This document shows, in pieces, positions 37,521 through 47,239 of a stretch of DNA of 64,000 bases. Where the stretch lies: positions 310,001 to 374,000 of the forward strand of contig NZ_JAQIYM010000005.1 in NCBI RefSeq assembly GCF_028823535.1, in the 5' to 3' direction. The notes under the pieces were generated by a model that saw nothing but the letters and a program-made list of their open reading frames with translations, had not been told where the DNA came from and made no database searches. The position numbers and the translations under genes were made by a program. The DNA comes from Pseudomonas serbica. Lineage in GTDB: Bacteria; Pseudomonadota; Gammaproteobacteria; Pseudomonadales; Pseudomonadaceae. How positions within the stretch are numbered: position 1 is the stretch's first letter; every line of letters starts with the position of its first letter.

Positions 37521-38909
37521 TCACTCATCTTTCTGATTGTTCAGGGCGTTGAGCGTGGTCATGATGCTGCTGCTCTGGGCGCGCAGCTTGGCGACCAGGG
37601 AGTCCATGGCGTTGTATTTGGCCGAAAGACTGGCCTGCAGGAGCGTCATGCGCTCATCCAGGGTGTCCTGTTGCTTCTTGAGATCGTTCAAGCTTTCGCT
37701 CAGGGATTTGGAACGCTCCGCCAGAGTGCCAGTACTCGCCTTGGCATAACCGTCCGTGGCAGTCGTCAAACGCGCCAACAGTCCACTCTTACCGCTGAAG
37801 ATACTGCTGACGTCCGCCGCATTGGTGGCCATCGCCTTGTCCCACTTCTTGTCATCGAGGGTCAGCAAGCCCGTGGACGAATCGGTGCTGATACCGAACT
37901 GCGCCAACGATTTGAAGGTGCCGGTACCGGACAGGGTATTGAGTTCGTTACGAATCGAACTCATCAGCGAGCGCATCGTGGAATCACCCGTCAAGGTCCC
38001 CGCTGTCGGGGAACCATCGGCGTTGATCGTGACCTTTGTTTCCGCACTGATCGCCTTCATCAGCGCATTGTAGGTATCGACGAACCCCTTGACCCCGGAT
38101 TTCAAGGCCGCGTTGCTGGTCGACACGGAGATGGTGATCGGGATCAGGTCGTCGGAGTCGGTTCTCTTCGACGAAACCGACAGCAACTTGATGCTGACAC
38201 CACTGACCGCCTCCTCGATGGTATTGCTCTTGGACTCCATCTCGATCGTGCCATCGATGGTGTACTTGGCGTTTTTTGGCGTTTCCACCACCGTTGCGCC
38301 AACATCGATACCTGAATCGCCCGACAGCGTCAGGTCTGAGCCAACGCCCATGGTGGTCGATGTCAGTACAAGTCGCGACCCCGTGGAGTCTGTAAGGATG
38401 TTGGCACTCAAGCCTGACGTGGAAAACTGCGAGTTGATCGAGTCACGCACCTGCTGCAGCGTTGCCCCGGCAGGAACACTTAGGTCGTAGTTCTTGCCTG
38501 ACTGTGAAATCGTCAAGGTAGTCGGACTCGTACCACTGTTGACCACCGAGGAAGCGCCCCCGGCAAACGTCTTGGTCGACAGTTTCGACGCACTGGCCAA
38601 TTGAGTCACAACCAGCGAGAAACTGCCCGTGGAAGCACCGCTGCCAGCGGTCATGGTGGCGATCTTTTCATCCGAGGACGAGGTGATCAAGCCACGAAAG
38701 CTGTTATCCGAGCCCATGGTAGTCAGGGCGCCACGAAAGGCGTCCAGCGCGGCCTGGATCTTGCCGATCGACGATAGCGTGGTGGTTGCTTTCAACGTTT
38801 GAGTGTTGATCTGCGTTTGTTTTGGCACCTTCTCGGCGTCAACCAGAGACTTAACAATCGCCTGGGTATCGATGTTCGAACCGATACCGCTAACCGTTGA
38901 ACCCGCCAT
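37521..38909 (-). CDS. fliD: Flagellar filament cap protein FliD
   Basis: A 462-residue FliD (hook-associated protein 2), exported to the filament tip where it folds incoming flagellin. The N-terminal helical region (MAGSTVSGIGSNIDTQAIVKSLVDAEKVPKQ) and the C-terminal coiled coil (SLNDLKKQQDTLDERMTLLQASLSAKYNAMDSLVAKL) are conserved; the central domains (about 100-360) are variable and Ser/Thr-rich. The start codon has a clean AAGGAG. A possible degenerate sigma54 element lies at the end of flaG. Confidence 0.95.
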   Translation of the reverse strand: MAGSTVSGIGSNIDTQAIVKSLVDAEKVPKQTQINTQTLKATTTLSSIGKIQAALDAFRGALTTMGSDNSFRGLITSSSDEKIATMTAGSGASTGSFSLVVTQLASASKLSTKTFAGGASSVVNSGTSPTTLTISQSGKNYDLSVPAGATLQQVRDSINSQFSTSGLSANILTDSTGSRLVLTSTTMGVGSDLTLSGDSGIDVGATVVETPKNAKYTIDGTIEMESKSNTIEEAVSGVSIKLLSVSSKRTDSDDLIPITISVSTSNAALKSGVKGFVDTYNALMKAISAETKVTINADGSPTAGTLTGDSTMRSLMSSIRNELNTLSGTGTFKSLAQFGISTDSSTGLLTLDDKKWDKAMATNAADVSSIFSGKSGLLARLTTATDGYAKASTGTLAERSKSLSESLNDLKKQQDTLDERMTLLQASLSAKYNAMDSLVAKLRAQSSSIMTTLNALNNQKDE

Positions 38910-38972
38910 CGTTTTTCTCCTTATCCAGTGGCTGCCGCTTTCTTGGCGAGATGCGCCTCAAACGCAGACAAC

Positions 38973-38988
38973 AACAAAATTCATGCCA
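38973..38988 (-). promoter_or_regulatory. Possible degenerate sigma54 element upstream of fliD
   Basis: The minus strand reads TGGCATG-AATT-TTGTT, perfect at the -24 side but with GT instead of the near-invariant GC at -12, about 64 bases upstream of fliD. It may be weak or non-functional. Confidence 0.3.
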
Positions 38989-38990
38989 GC

Positions 38991-39338
38991 TCAGACCTTG
39001 TCGTCAAACAACAGGCTGCTGGCTTGGCTTAGGCTTTGCGCCAGTTTTAGTGCAGTTTCCGAAGGGATCTGGCGAATCACGTCACCGCTCTCGGTGGCGA
39101 TGACCTTGACCACGACCCGGCCGGTCGAATCGTCGATGGAAAAATCCAGCTGGCGCTGGCTTGCCTGAACGAACTCGCGAATATCGGTGACCGCCTGTTC
39201 CAGCTCATCACGCTTTGGCTCTGTCGCCGACGGGGCGACGGCTTCCACCTTGGGCCGCAGGACAGGATCGACCGGTGCGGGCGGGGTTTGCGGCGCAACC
39301 GCTGGGTAAGACTGGTTCAACTTGACGCTCATATCCAT
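38991..39338 (-). CDS. flaG: FlaG family protein
   Basis: A 115-residue FlaG-domain protein of unclear biochemical role, linked to filament length in Pseudomonas and other polar flagellates. The variable Pro-rich N-terminus is followed by a conserved C-terminal half (LDFSIDDSTGRVVVKVIATESGDVIRQIPSETALKLAQSL). The ATG at 39336-39338 (MDMSVKLNQS) is chosen because AGGAG stands seven bases before it. It sits between fliC and fliD as usual. Confidence 0.92.
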   Translation of the reverse strand: MDMSVKLNQSYPAVAPQTPPAPVDPVLRPKVEAVAPSATEPKRDELEQAVTDIREFVQASQRQLDFSIDDSTGRVVVKVIATESGDVIRQIPSETALKLAQSLSQASSLLFDDKV

Positions 39339-39363
39339 GTCCAATCTCCTCATCACGGAAAAG

Positions 39364-39387
39364 ACAAAAGGGCACGTAAACGCGCCC
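39364..39387 (-). terminator. Terminator after fliC
   Basis: Stem GGGCGCG/CGTGCCC (one G-U pair) with a TTTA loop, followed on the minus strand by TTTTGTCTTTT, 26 bases beyond the flagellin stop codon. Confidence 0.75.
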
Positions 39388-39412
39388 CTCCGTCAATTAC
39401 CAAACGCTGGGA

Positions 39413-40828
39413 TTACTGAAGCAGCTTCAGTACAGCGGATGGCAGCTGGTTGGCTTGCGACAGGATGGCAGTCGAAGCCGATTGCAGCGTTTGTTGCTTG
39501 GTCAGCTCGGCAGTTTCAGCCGCGAAGTCTACGTCCTGCACGGTGGAACGGGCAGCAGTGGAGTTCTTCTGGATGTTCTGCAGGTTGTCCACGGTGGTGG
39601 TCAGACGGTTCTGGGTAGCACCCAGGTTCGAACGCACGTCGTCGATGGAGCCGATCGCCTTGTCGATAACGGCCAGAGCATTCTGGGCGTTGGTGGCGTC
39701 GGTCACGTCGGTCTGGGAAATAGTGGTTTTTACCGAAGTAGTGGTAGTGCCGAAGACTTCAGCCACACCACCACCGGTCAAGGAGAAGCCCTTGGTCGAA
39801 TCCAGCGAAACTGCGCCAGTGGCAACCAGCGTGTCAGCGATTGCAACGTCGTTGCTGTAAGTACCAGCGCCGTCTTTGGCAGCGATTTCAATGGAAGCAC
39901 CGGCAGTCACAGCCGAGAAGCCCACGTTTTCACCGGTGTCGGATTTGATCGACAGCGAGTTGTTCACTTCGTCGTAGTTGACGCTGATGCCCAGCTTGGC
40001 AGCGTTGGACTTCAGTTGGTCTGCCAGGCTAGCAGTGCTGGTAACACCTACAAAGTCTACAGTCTGGCCACCGACATCCATGGTGAAAGAAGCCGGAGCC
40101 AGCGCGGCGGCAGCATCGTCCACAGTGAAGCGAACTTCGGTGCTGGCAGATGCAGTCAGACCACCAACGATGCCATTCAGGCCTTTGGCAATTTCTTTAG
40201 CCGAAGCGGCAGCACCTACGGTATAGGTCTTGCTTTCGCCATTACCTGTGACAGTGATGTCACCACCGGTCAGACCGGTCAGCTTCGGATCAGAAGTAGC
40301 GCTTTTGATCTGCTGCGAACCAATGTTGTTGGCCGCCACGTTTTCCAGCGACAGGTTGATGGTTTCGTTAGCGTTGGCGCCGACCTGGATGGCCTTGGTG
40401 CCGTAGGAACCGTCCAGCAGCTTCTGGCCACCGAAAGTGGTGGTCTGGGAGATACGGGTCAGTTCGGAAGTCAGTGCCTGGTATTCGTCGTTGTTCGACT
40501 TGCGGTCGGCATCGCTCAGGGAGCCGGTAGCCGAGGACAGGGCCAGGGTACGCATTTTCTGCAGGATGTCGGTCGAAGCCTGCATCGCGCCTTCAGCGGT
40601 TTGCGCGATGGAGATGCCATCGTTGGCGTTCTTCACTGCTTGACCCAGGCCGTTGATCTGGCTGGTCAGGCGGTTGGAGATCTGCAGGCCGGCAGCGTCG
40701 TCTTTAGCGCTGTTGATACGCAGGCCGGAGGACAGGCGCTGCATGGAGGTGGCCAGGGCGCCGCCGGCTTTGTTCAGGTTAGCCTGAGTAGTGATGGAGG
40801 CAATGTTGGTGTTTACGGTTAAAGCCAT
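39413..40828 (-). CDS. fliC: Flagellin FliC
   Basis: A 471-residue flagellin, the filament subunit. The conserved D0/D1 ends ([46 protein letters not shown]) flank a variable centre. Residues 30-51 ([22 protein letters not shown]) correspond to the flg22 epitope recognised by plant FLS2 and keep the residues typical of active Pseudomonas versions. The centre (about 200-340) contains two flagellin_IN-like repeats ([17 protein letters not shown] and [19 protein letters not shown]). A sigma28 promoter and a terminator bracket the gene. It is the only flagellin in the window. Confidence 0.97.
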   Translation of the reverse strand: MALTVNTNIASITTQANLNKAGGALATSMQRLSSGLRINSAKDDAAGLQISNRLTSQINGLGQAVKNANDGISIAQTAEGAMQASTDILQKMRTLALSSATGSLSDADRKSNNDEYQALTSELTRISQTTTFGGQKLLDGSYGTKAIQVGANANETINLSLENVAANNIGSQQIKSATSDPKLTGLTGGDITVTGNGESKTYTVGAAASAKEIAKGLNGIVGGLTASASTEVRFTVDDAAAALAPASFTMDVGGQTVDFVGVTSTASLADQLKSNAAKLGISVNYDEVNNSLSIKSDTGENVGFSAVTAGASIEIAAKDGAGTYSNDVAIADTLVATGAVSLDSTKGFSLTGGGVAEVFGTTTTSVKTTISQTDVTDATNAQNALAVIDKAIGSIDDVRSNLGATQNRLTTTVDNLQNIQKNSTAARSTVQDVDFAAETAELTKQQTLQSASTAILSQANQLPSAVLKLLQ

Positions 40829-40908
40829 GACGAAATCCTCGTTGGATGGATACTGCGGCTTCCGGCCCTGGCAACCGCCGGGTGTGGCCTAGAGAACCTA
40901 CGTAATAG

Positions 40909-40935
40909 TTATCGTCGCGAGGAGGCTTTGCTTGA
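40909..40935 (-). promoter_or_regulatory. Sigma28 (FliA) promoter of fliC
   Basis: The minus strand reads TCAAGCAA-N11-GACGATAA, against the FliA consensus TAAAGTTT-N11-GCCGATAA (7 of 8 in the -10). It lies about 80 bases upstream of the flagellin start. Confidence 0.85.
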
Positions 40936-41012
40936 GCGGATTTTTCGATTTTTTTAGTGGCAGCGTGCCAGCCCTTTATTTTCAAGGTGTTAGAGCCAGA
41001 AAAACGGCGCCA

Positions 41013-41054
41013 ATAAAACGCAAAACGCCCGACAACTGGCGTTGCCGGGCGTTT
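41013..41054 (-). terminator. Terminator after the ketoacyl-ACP synthase gene
   Basis: A long stem with one internal mismatch pair: AACGCCCG-a-CAAC, loop TGGC, GTTG-c-CGGGCGTT (41024-41053), followed on the minus strand by TTGCGTTTTATT. It separates the gene from the fliC promoter. Confidence 0.82.
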
Positions 41055-41075
41055 CATACAAAGCACGTGAGCTGA

Positions 41076-42005
41076 TCAGCCGCGATAGAGAATCGCCGAG
41101 CCCCACGACAGGCCCACGCCGAAGCCGCTGATGGCCACTCGGGTCCACTTGGAATCGAACACGTGGTTCTGCAACAGCAGTGGAATACTCGATGACACCG
41201 TGTTGCCGGTTTCGAGCATGTCCTTGACGAACTTCTCCGGTTCACCTTCCTCGAAGCGGCGCGCCACGGCATCGACGATGGCCGCACTGCCCTGGTGAAT
41301 GCAGAAGGCGTCGATATCGCCGGCCTGCAAATTGGACTCTTCCAGCAGCTCATGCAAGTGCGCCGGGACTTTCAACAGGGCGAAGTTGAACACCTGGCGG
41401 CCGTTCATGAAAAACACGCCATCGCTGACCTTCAGGTGCGGCGCGCCGGAACCGTCGGTGCCGAACTTCGACTTGCCGAGCTGCCAGACGGCATTTTCGC
41501 CCATCCAGGTCGCGGTGGCGGCATCGCCGAACAGCATGGTGGTATTGCGGTCTTCGGGGTCGACGATCTTCGAATAGGGATCGGCGGTGATCAGCAGGCC
41601 GTTTTTCAGCCCCGCCGCTTCCATGAAACCCTTTATTGCATAGATGCCGTACACGTAGCCGGAACAGCCCAGGGAAATATCGAAAGCGGCGACATGGGTC
41701 GGCAAACCGAGCTTGTCCTGGACGATCGCAGCGGTGTGCGGCAATCCTTCCTCGTCACCGTTCTGGGTGACGACGATCAGGCAGTCGATGGCTTCACGCT
41801 TGAGTTCAGGGCTGGCAGCGAACAACGCATTGGCGGCCTCGACGCACAGGTCGGAGGTTTCCTGATCAGCATCCATGCGCGGCAAAAAGGCCGAACCGAT
41901 CTTGCCAAGGATGAAGGTTTCGTCCTTGTCGAACTTTGCACCCTGGGCGTAGTTGTCAACCCCGGCTGTCGGCACGTAACTCGCTATATTTTTTATGCCA
42001 ATCAT
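41076..42005 (-). CDS. 3-oxoacyl-ACP synthase III family protein
   Basis: A 309-residue FabH-type ketoacyl synthase with the complete Cys-His-Asn triad: C114 (SLGCSGYVYG), H237 (CIHQGS) and N268 (ETGNTVSSS). It should condense an acyl-CoA or acyl-ACP with malonyl-ACP; its substrate is unknown. In P. syringae an orf3 of this type stands next to the flagellin glycosyltransferase genes fgt1 and fgt2 upstream of fliC. Here it stands alone, with flgL on one side and fliC on the other. The ATG at 42003-42005 (MIGIKNIASYVPTAGV) is the family start; an upstream extension to 42134 is not needed. Confidence 0.88.
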   Translation of the reverse strand: MIGIKNIASYVPTAGVDNYAQGAKFDKDETFILGKIGSAFLPRMDADQETSDLCVEAANALFAASPELKREAIDCLIVVTQNGDEEGLPHTAAIVQDKLGLPTHVAAFDISLGCSGYVYGIYAIKGFMEAAGLKNGLLITADPYSKIVDPEDRNTTMLFGDAATATWMGENAVWQLGKSKFGTDGSGAPHLKVSDGVFFMNGRQVFNFALLKVPAHLHELLEESNLQAGDIDAFCIHQGSAAIVDAVARRFEEGEPEKFVKDMLETGNTVSSSIPLLLQNHVFDSKWTRVAISGFGVGLSWGSAILYRG

Positions 42006-42317
42006 TATGGCTTCCCAATAATAAACAGCTGAACATCGCCGCTCGCTGAATCGAGGGCGTCTACAGTCAGGGACCGGCCCCAGAGGGGCATCGTCGTGGC
42101 TCAAGCACCTGCTTGAACTGTCCGCCACCTTCACCGCCCGCAGACAGGATACAGTGAAGATGCGCGTTTTGACTGGCGGGTCACTCAGAGTTCACGGCTT
42201 TATTTGATTTTGTGGTCCGGGCCCCGTTTCGTGCAGCAGCGGATCATCGCGAAAAAAACCTCAAAAAAAAGCCAGCCCCGTGCAACACAGGGCTGGCCGC
42301 GAGCGGTCAGGACCGAC
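42006..42317. other. Intergenic region between flgL and the ketoacyl synthase gene
   Basis: No gene is seen. The region holds the flgL terminator near its left end and presumably the promoter of the synthase gene, for which no convincing consensus could be found. Confidence 0.6.
42263..42297 (-). terminator. Rho-independent terminator after flgL
   Basis: Stem GCCAGCCC/GGGCTGGC (42271-42278 and 42290-42297) with an 11-base loop, followed on the minus strand by eight Ts. Confidence 0.88.
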
Positions 42318-43898
42318 TCAAAGCTTGTTGAACAGGCTCAGCTGGGACACCTTGGCGAATGCCAGTTGCGCCGCCTGCAGCATGGTCTGCTGCAAGGTCA
42401 GGCGGGTCAGCACTTCAGCCGGATCGGCCTCGCGGATCGAAGACTGGGTGGACGTGTTGAGCAGATCAGTGCTCTGGTTCTGATCGCGCTGCATGTCCAT
42501 CACATTGCCCCGGGCACCGATGGCACCGCGGGCCAGGTCGACCTGGTTCTTGGCATTGCTCAGGTTGGCAATGGAGGAAGCGATCACATTGTCCAGGTTG
42601 CGTTGTGCCGCCGGGTTGCCGGACGTGGGCGTTTCAAGTGCCTGGCGCAGCTGGCTGACCGTGTCGAGCACGTTCTGGGTCTGATGAGTGTTGACCGAAA
42701 TATCGAACTGATCGTTGGCCGCCGGTGCCGGCGTGGTGCTCAGGGTAAAGCTGACGCCGGCCGCGGTCGCCACGCCGCCGGCCACGGTCCCGGTGGTAAC
42801 CGGCGTACTGCCGCTGGTCAATGGCCGGGCGTACAGCTCGAACGTCGTCGGGCTGGTGAACTTCAGCACCGCCCCGCTTTCCGGGAAAAAGCTGTTGTAG
42901 GCGGCGGCATCGGTCACCTGGGTCTGGGTGACCAGGGCCGTCGAGGCATTGCCGGGCGCGCGGGTACTGACGAAACTGTCCGGTTTGGCCTCCAGCTTGA
43001 AACTGTGGCCGGCGATGACCGAATCCGCGGTAGCGGGCGTGTCGGATGCCTGCAAGGTGATATCCAGTGCAAAGCTCACGCCGCGGAAAGTGATGTCGCT
43101 GCCATCCTTGTTGTTCGGATCGAACTTGCCGGCACCCGTCGCTTCGGCGGTCACGTCGTTACCCGCGGCATCGGTGATCACGAACTGCGTGCTGCTGGTG
43201 AACGCCAGGGTATAAGGCTCGCCACCGCGAAAGCTGGCATCGAAGGCCGGCCCCGAGCTGACCAGGCCTGATGACAAGGCTACGCGCCCGTCGTCGACAG
43301 CCGGCGCGGTCAGGGTGGTGGTACTGCGCGAGGCATTGATTGCCTGCTGGAATACTTCCCAACCGGTATCGTTCAGGCCCAGGGACATCGAGTCACCGAT
43401 CTTGAGCTCCAGCTGGGTCTGGTCGCCCTGATAGCTGTAGGTGCCATCACTGTTGCGGGCGAACGGCGGCGTGTTGTTGCTGGCCCCGGAAAAGATGTAC
43501 TTGCCGTTGGCATCCTTGCTGTTCATCAAGCTCAGCAGCTGCTGCTCGGCCTGGCCGACTTCCTCGCTGAGGGACTTGCGATCGTCGTCGTTCAAGGAGG
43601 CGCTGCCGGCACGCACCGTCAGCTCGCTGACTTTTTGCAGCACGGTGTTGATGCTGTCCAGCACGCTTTCTTCCTGCGCCTGGGCCGTGTTCAACGCGTT
43701 GATGTTGGTGGTGTACTGACCCAGCAAGGCTTTTTGCTGCTCAAGCTGCAGCAACCGCGCGGCGCCAACCGGATCGTCCGCCGCCGTCTCGAGCTTGATG
43801 CCACTGCTGGCCTGCTCGGCCGTCTTCATCACGTTGTTGAGGTTGCGTTGATAGTTGGCCGCGGTGGTCGCGTAGTACTGTGCAGTGGAAATTCGCAT
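42318..43898 (-). CDS. flgL: Flagellar hook-filament junction protein FlgL
   Basis: A 526-residue FlgL (hook-associated protein 3). Flagellin-like ends (MRISTAQYYATTAANYQRNLNNVM; LTRLTLQQTMLQAAQLAFAKVSQLSLFNKL) enclose an enlarged, Thr/Ser/Ala-rich centre. Two related modules are visible in the centre: PYTLAFTSSTQFVITD...GVSFALDI and AVLKFTSPTTFELYA...GVSFTLST. They resemble a segment of FlgK and probably form surface-exposed domains, making this protein longer than the ~440 residues of P. aeruginosa FlgL. It is followed by a strong terminator. Confidence 0.94.
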   Translation of the reverse strand: MRISTAQYYATTAANYQRNLNNVMKTAEQASSGIKLETAADDPVGAARLLQLEQQKALLGQYTTNINALNTAQAQEESVLDSINTVLQKVSELTVRAGSASLNDDDRKSLSEEVGQAEQQLLSLMNSKDANGKYIFSGASNNTPPFARNSDGTYSYQGDQTQLELKIGDSMSLGLNDTGWEVFQQAINASRSTTTLTAPAVDDGRVALSSGLVSSGPAFDASFRGGEPYTLAFTSSTQFVITDAAGNDVTAEATGAGKFDPNNKDGSDITFRGVSFALDITLQASDTPATADSVIAGHSFKLEAKPDSFVSTRAPGNASTALVTQTQVTDAAAYNSFFPESGAVLKFTSPTTFELYARPLTSGSTPVTTGTVAGGVATAAGVSFTLSTTPAPAANDQFDISVNTHQTQNVLDTVSQLRQALETPTSGNPAAQRNLDNVIASSIANLSNAKNQVDLARGAIGARGNVMDMQRDQNQSTDLLNTSTQSSIREADPAEVLTRLTLQQTMLQAAQLAFAKVSQLSLFNKL

Positions 43899-43911
43899 GC
43901 TCTACGGTTCC

Positions 43912-45921
43912 TTAAAGGGCATTGATCAGGGTGCTGAAGATTTCCTGCGCAGTCTTGATGATCTGCGAAGAGGCCGTGTAGTACTGCTGGTACTTGGTCA
44001 GGTTGCCGGCCTCTTCGTCGAGGTCGACACCCGACAGCGAGTCACGCGCATTGCGCGCCCCGGTGACGATGGTGTCGGTCGCCGTGGCATCGAGTTGGCC
44101 CTGCTTGGTCAAGGAACCAACGGTCGACACCAGGCCGCCGTAGGCCTCGGTAAAGCTCACGCCGGGACTGGTTGCCGTGGCACCGACCGTGGCCTTGGTC
44201 TGCAGGGCCAGCAGCGCCTGGGCGTTGCGGTTGTCGGTGCTGTCGGCGGCGGTCATCGCGATGTTGAAGCTGTCGCCGGCCTTGGGACTGCCACTGACGG
44301 TCATGCCGACACTGAAGGTCTTGGCTGCGCCGCTGGCATCGGTGTACGGCACTGAAATGCTCAGGTCGTTGTTCTGGCCGGGCACGATGTTGCCGGTGCC
44401 AATACTGACCCCCTTGGCATCGAACACTTCATAGGCACTGGCGCTGGTCATCAGCATACGGACCGGCATCGACGCCTTGACCGCATTCTGCACTTCCAGG
44501 CGCTGGGCCGAATCGTAGATGTCCAGGCTGGTCTTCAGGGTCGGCTGGCTGGCATCCCCGGTACCGGTGTTGCCCTGGGCCTTGGTAGAGGTCAGCGGTG
44601 CGGACGTGGCCAGGCGCTTGGCGTCGGTCATGACGGTGGTCATGTCTGCAGCGGAACTGCGGGTCGGGGTAATCTTGAAGCTGTCGCCACTGTTAACCGG
44701 ACCGGCGTTGAGACTCAGGCTGAAGCCATCGATGACCGGTGGCGGCGTCGTGCCCAGGTCGAAACTGCCCATGTCGGTATTGTCCGACAAGCGCCGTACG
44801 CTGTAGCCAGTGGCGCTGGTGAAGGTCACCTGGTAATCGCTGGCCGCCAGCTTGCTGGTGTCCTTGATGGTGACGTTCAGGTTACCCGACGCCGTGTTGT
44901 TGTTGGCATTGGCGATGCTGCGCTGGCTGATGGCCGCAACACTGTTGATGTCATTGAACAGCGCCGCGCCGAAATTGCCGCTCTGATCCAGCCCCTGCCC
45001 CAATTGCTTGTTGACCTGATCGGCCACGACCATGGCGATACGCCCCAGGCCATTGACGGCCGGGGTCAATACGTCATTGCGATAACGCAACAGCCCACCC
45101 ATCTCGCCGCCGCTCATCACATTGGTGATGTCGACCGACGAACCGTTACGATCCATGATGATCGAGGAACGGGTCGGATCCGCCGGGTCGGACGCCACGC
45201 GCAGTTTGTTGACAGTGTCACCCACCACCAATGGCTGGCCGTTACCCAGGTAGATATCCATGCGCCCTTCGGTATCGGTGACCTGGGTGCCCACCAGCTC
45301 ATTGAGCTGGCGGATGGTTTCGTTACGCTGGTCCAGCAGCTCGTTGGGCGTGCCACCCGAACTACTGACTTCACTGATTTTCTTGTTGTACGCCGCAACG
45401 GTCGACGCCAGCTTGTTGACCTGGTCGGCCATCGAACCCAGCTGATCGTTGATGTAAGTGCCTTGCTGCTTCAATTGCCCGGAGATGGCATTGAAGCGGC
45501 TGCTCAAGCCTTGGGCGTTGGTCAGCAGGGCCTGGCGCGCGGCGTTGTCGTTGGAACTGCCGGCCAGGGTCTGCATGGCCGAAAAGAACGACTGCAAGGT
45601 CTTGGTCACACCGGTACCGCTGTCAGACAGCAGCTTGTCCACCTGGGTGGCCTGCCCCAAATAGGCCTGCGCATCACTGTTGAGGGAGGTCGAGGTCTGC
45701 AACTGCGCGTCGAGGTAGCTGTTGTACACCCGACGCACGTCGGCCAGCGTAGTACCGGTGCCAATGAACACATTGCCGTACCGAATGGAGTCCTTGGTAC
45801 CCTGCACAGTTTGTTGGCGCGAGTACCCGACGGTATCGACGTTGGAAATGTTGTTACCGGTAGTCACCAACGATGCATGGCTGGCAGACAGACCCGACAT
45901 TCCGATGTTGAGCAAACTCAT
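43912..45921 (-). CDS. flgK: Flagellar hook-filament junction protein FlgK
   Basis: A 669-residue FlgK (hook-associated protein 1). It begins with the rod/hook-family signature SLLNIGMSGLSASHASLVTTGNNISNVDTVGYSRQ and ends with SGVDLDEEAGNLTKYQQYYTASSQIIKTAQEIFSTLINAL, both typical of the class. The centre has a variable exposed region containing a YQVTFTSATGYSV module like those in FlgL. It lies 13 bases upstream of flgL and 23 bases downstream of flgJ. Confidence 0.96.
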   Translation of the reverse strand: MSLLNIGMSGLSASHASLVTTGNNISNVDTVGYSRQQTVQGTKDSIRYGNVFIGTGTTLADVRRVYNSYLDAQLQTSTSLNSDAQAYLGQATQVDKLLSDSGTGVTKTLQSFFSAMQTLAGSSNDNAARQALLTNAQGLSSRFNAISGQLKQQGTYINDQLGSMADQVNKLASTVAAYNKKISEVSSSGGTPNELLDQRNETIRQLNELVGTQVTDTEGRMDIYLGNGQPLVVGDTVNKLRVASDPADPTRSSIIMDRNGSSVDITNVMSGGEMGGLLRYRNDVLTPAVNGLGRIAMVVADQVNKQLGQGLDQSGNFGAALFNDINSVAAISQRSIANANNNTASGNLNVTIKDTSKLAASDYQVTFTSATGYSVRRLSDNTDMGSFDLGTTPPPVIDGFSLSLNAGPVNSGDSFKITPTRSSAADMTTVMTDAKRLATSAPLTSTKAQGNTGTGDASQPTLKTSLDIYDSAQRLEVQNAVKASMPVRMLMTSASAYEVFDAKGVSIGTGNIVPGQNNDLSISVPYTDASGAAKTFSVGMTVSGSPKAGDSFNIAMTAADSTDNRNAQALLALQTKATVGATATSPGVSFTEAYGGLVSTVGSLTKQGQLDATATDTIVTGARNARDSLSGVDLDEEAGNLTKYQQYYTASSQIIKTAQEIFSTLINAL

Positions 45922-45944
45922 TGTTCAGACCTTTTACCTTATGT

Positions 45945-47228
45945 CTATAAAGGCGTGGTGGAAACGCCCGCCGCAGCGTAGTTCTGATAACTCGTCATCT
46001 GCTTGGCTATCTGCGAAATCTTGCGGGCGTAAGCCGGGTCGGTTGCGTAACCGGCCTTTTGCAGCTCGCGCACAAACTGTTCGGGGTTATCGGCCGACTT
46101 CACCACATCTTGATAACGATTATTGGTTTGCAGCAGCGTGACCAGGTCATGGAAGCTGTCCTTGTAGGAATCGTAGGAGCGGAACTCGGCCGTCTCCTTG
46201 ACCATCTCGCCATTCCTGAACTCGCTGGTGATGGCCCGCGCCGAATCACCCTTCCAGCTGCTGCCGGCCTTGATGCCGAACAGGTTGTGGCTGCTGCTGC
46301 CGTCCTGGGCGCGCATGACCGATTTGCCCCAACCGGTTTCCAGGGCGGCCTGGGCCACCAGGTAACGCGGATCGACACCAATGCGATCGGCCGCTTCCTT
46401 GGCCATCGGCAGCATGGTGTCGATGAATTCGTCGGCGCTGCCGAAGGCTTTTTTCGCCGGCGCCAAGGGGATCTGCGCAATGGCGCGCCCGTGAATCTGC
46501 AAGGACCCGCTCGACGCCATCTGCGCATTCTCCAGCCAGTCGCCGTTGTACAAGGGCCCCGAACCGGAAGTTGCGACACGCTCGGGCAACGCCGTTTTGT
46601 TGACCGCAGTGGCGGTGGTCGGCGTGGCGGAAGGCACCAGGCCCGCGAGCAAGCGGTCGGCCAGTTTTGGCGGCAGGGCCAGGCGCCGCTGGTTGATCAG
46701 CGCCATGTCATTGCGATGGGCGCCCTCGCCTGTCGGTGCACTGAGCGAACGCGAGGCCCACAACGGTCGCTCGCCATTGACCCGCGACAGCGGCCCGTTG
46801 ATCGCCACCGTGCCAGCGGCCAGCGGTGTCTGCGCGGCCGCTTTCGCAGCCTCCTGCTTGGCCGCCGACAGTGTCGCCGCTTCACCCGGCGCCAGTGGCT
46901 TGTTCTTCGACATCTGGCGCATCAGCACGTCCGCCAGGCCGATACCACCGCCCTCGCGGGACATGGAAACCGCCAGTTGCTGGTCGTACATTTCCTGGTA
47001 CTGCTTGGCCTCGGCGGTGTTCATCGGGTTGTCCTTGCCCAGCGCCTCGGTGGCCGAACGCATCGACTTGAGCATCTCGCCGAGGAACAGCGACTCGAAC
47101 TCCTGCGCCACCTTGCGCATGTTGGCGTCGCTGTTCTTGTCGCCGACCTTGAGCTGGTTCAGCCGGTTCAGGTCGGAAAACGCACCGGAATCGCTGCTGC
47201 TGACCCGACCGCTCTTGAACATGTCCAT
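45945..47228 (-). CDS. flgJ: Flagellar rod cap and peptidoglycan hydrolase FlgJ
   Basis: A 427-residue FlgJ with two functions. The N-terminal ~105 residues are the rod-cap domain (VAQEFESLFLGEMLKSMRSATEAL). The C-terminal part (about 265-415) is a glucosaminidase domain that opens the peptidoglycan for the rod (VDPRYLVAQAALETGWGKSVM with the catalytic glutamate, SSHNLFGIKAGSSWKG). A long Ala-rich linker, longer than in enterobacteria, joins them. Confidence 0.95.
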   Translation of the reverse strand: MDMFKSGRVSSSDSGAFSDLNRLNQLKVGDKNSDANMRKVAQEFESLFLGEMLKSMRSATEALGKDNPMNTAEAKQYQEMYDQQLAVSMSREGGGIGLADVLMRQMSKNKPLAPGEAATLSAAKQEAAKAAAQTPLAAGTVAINGPLSRVNGERPLWASRSLSAPTGEGAHRNDMALINQRRLALPPKLADRLLAGLVPSATPTTATAVNKTALPERVATSGSGPLYNGDWLENAQMASSGSLQIHGRAIAQIPLAPAKKAFGSADEFIDTMLPMAKEAADRIGVDPRYLVAQAALETGWGKSVMRAQDGSSSHNLFGIKAGSSWKGDSARAITSEFRNGEMVKETAEFRSYDSYKDSFHDLVTLLQTNNRYQDVVKSADNPEQFVRELQKAGYATDPAYARKISQIAKQMTSYQNYAAAGVSTTPL

Positions 47229-47239
47229 GCTCGCCCTCC

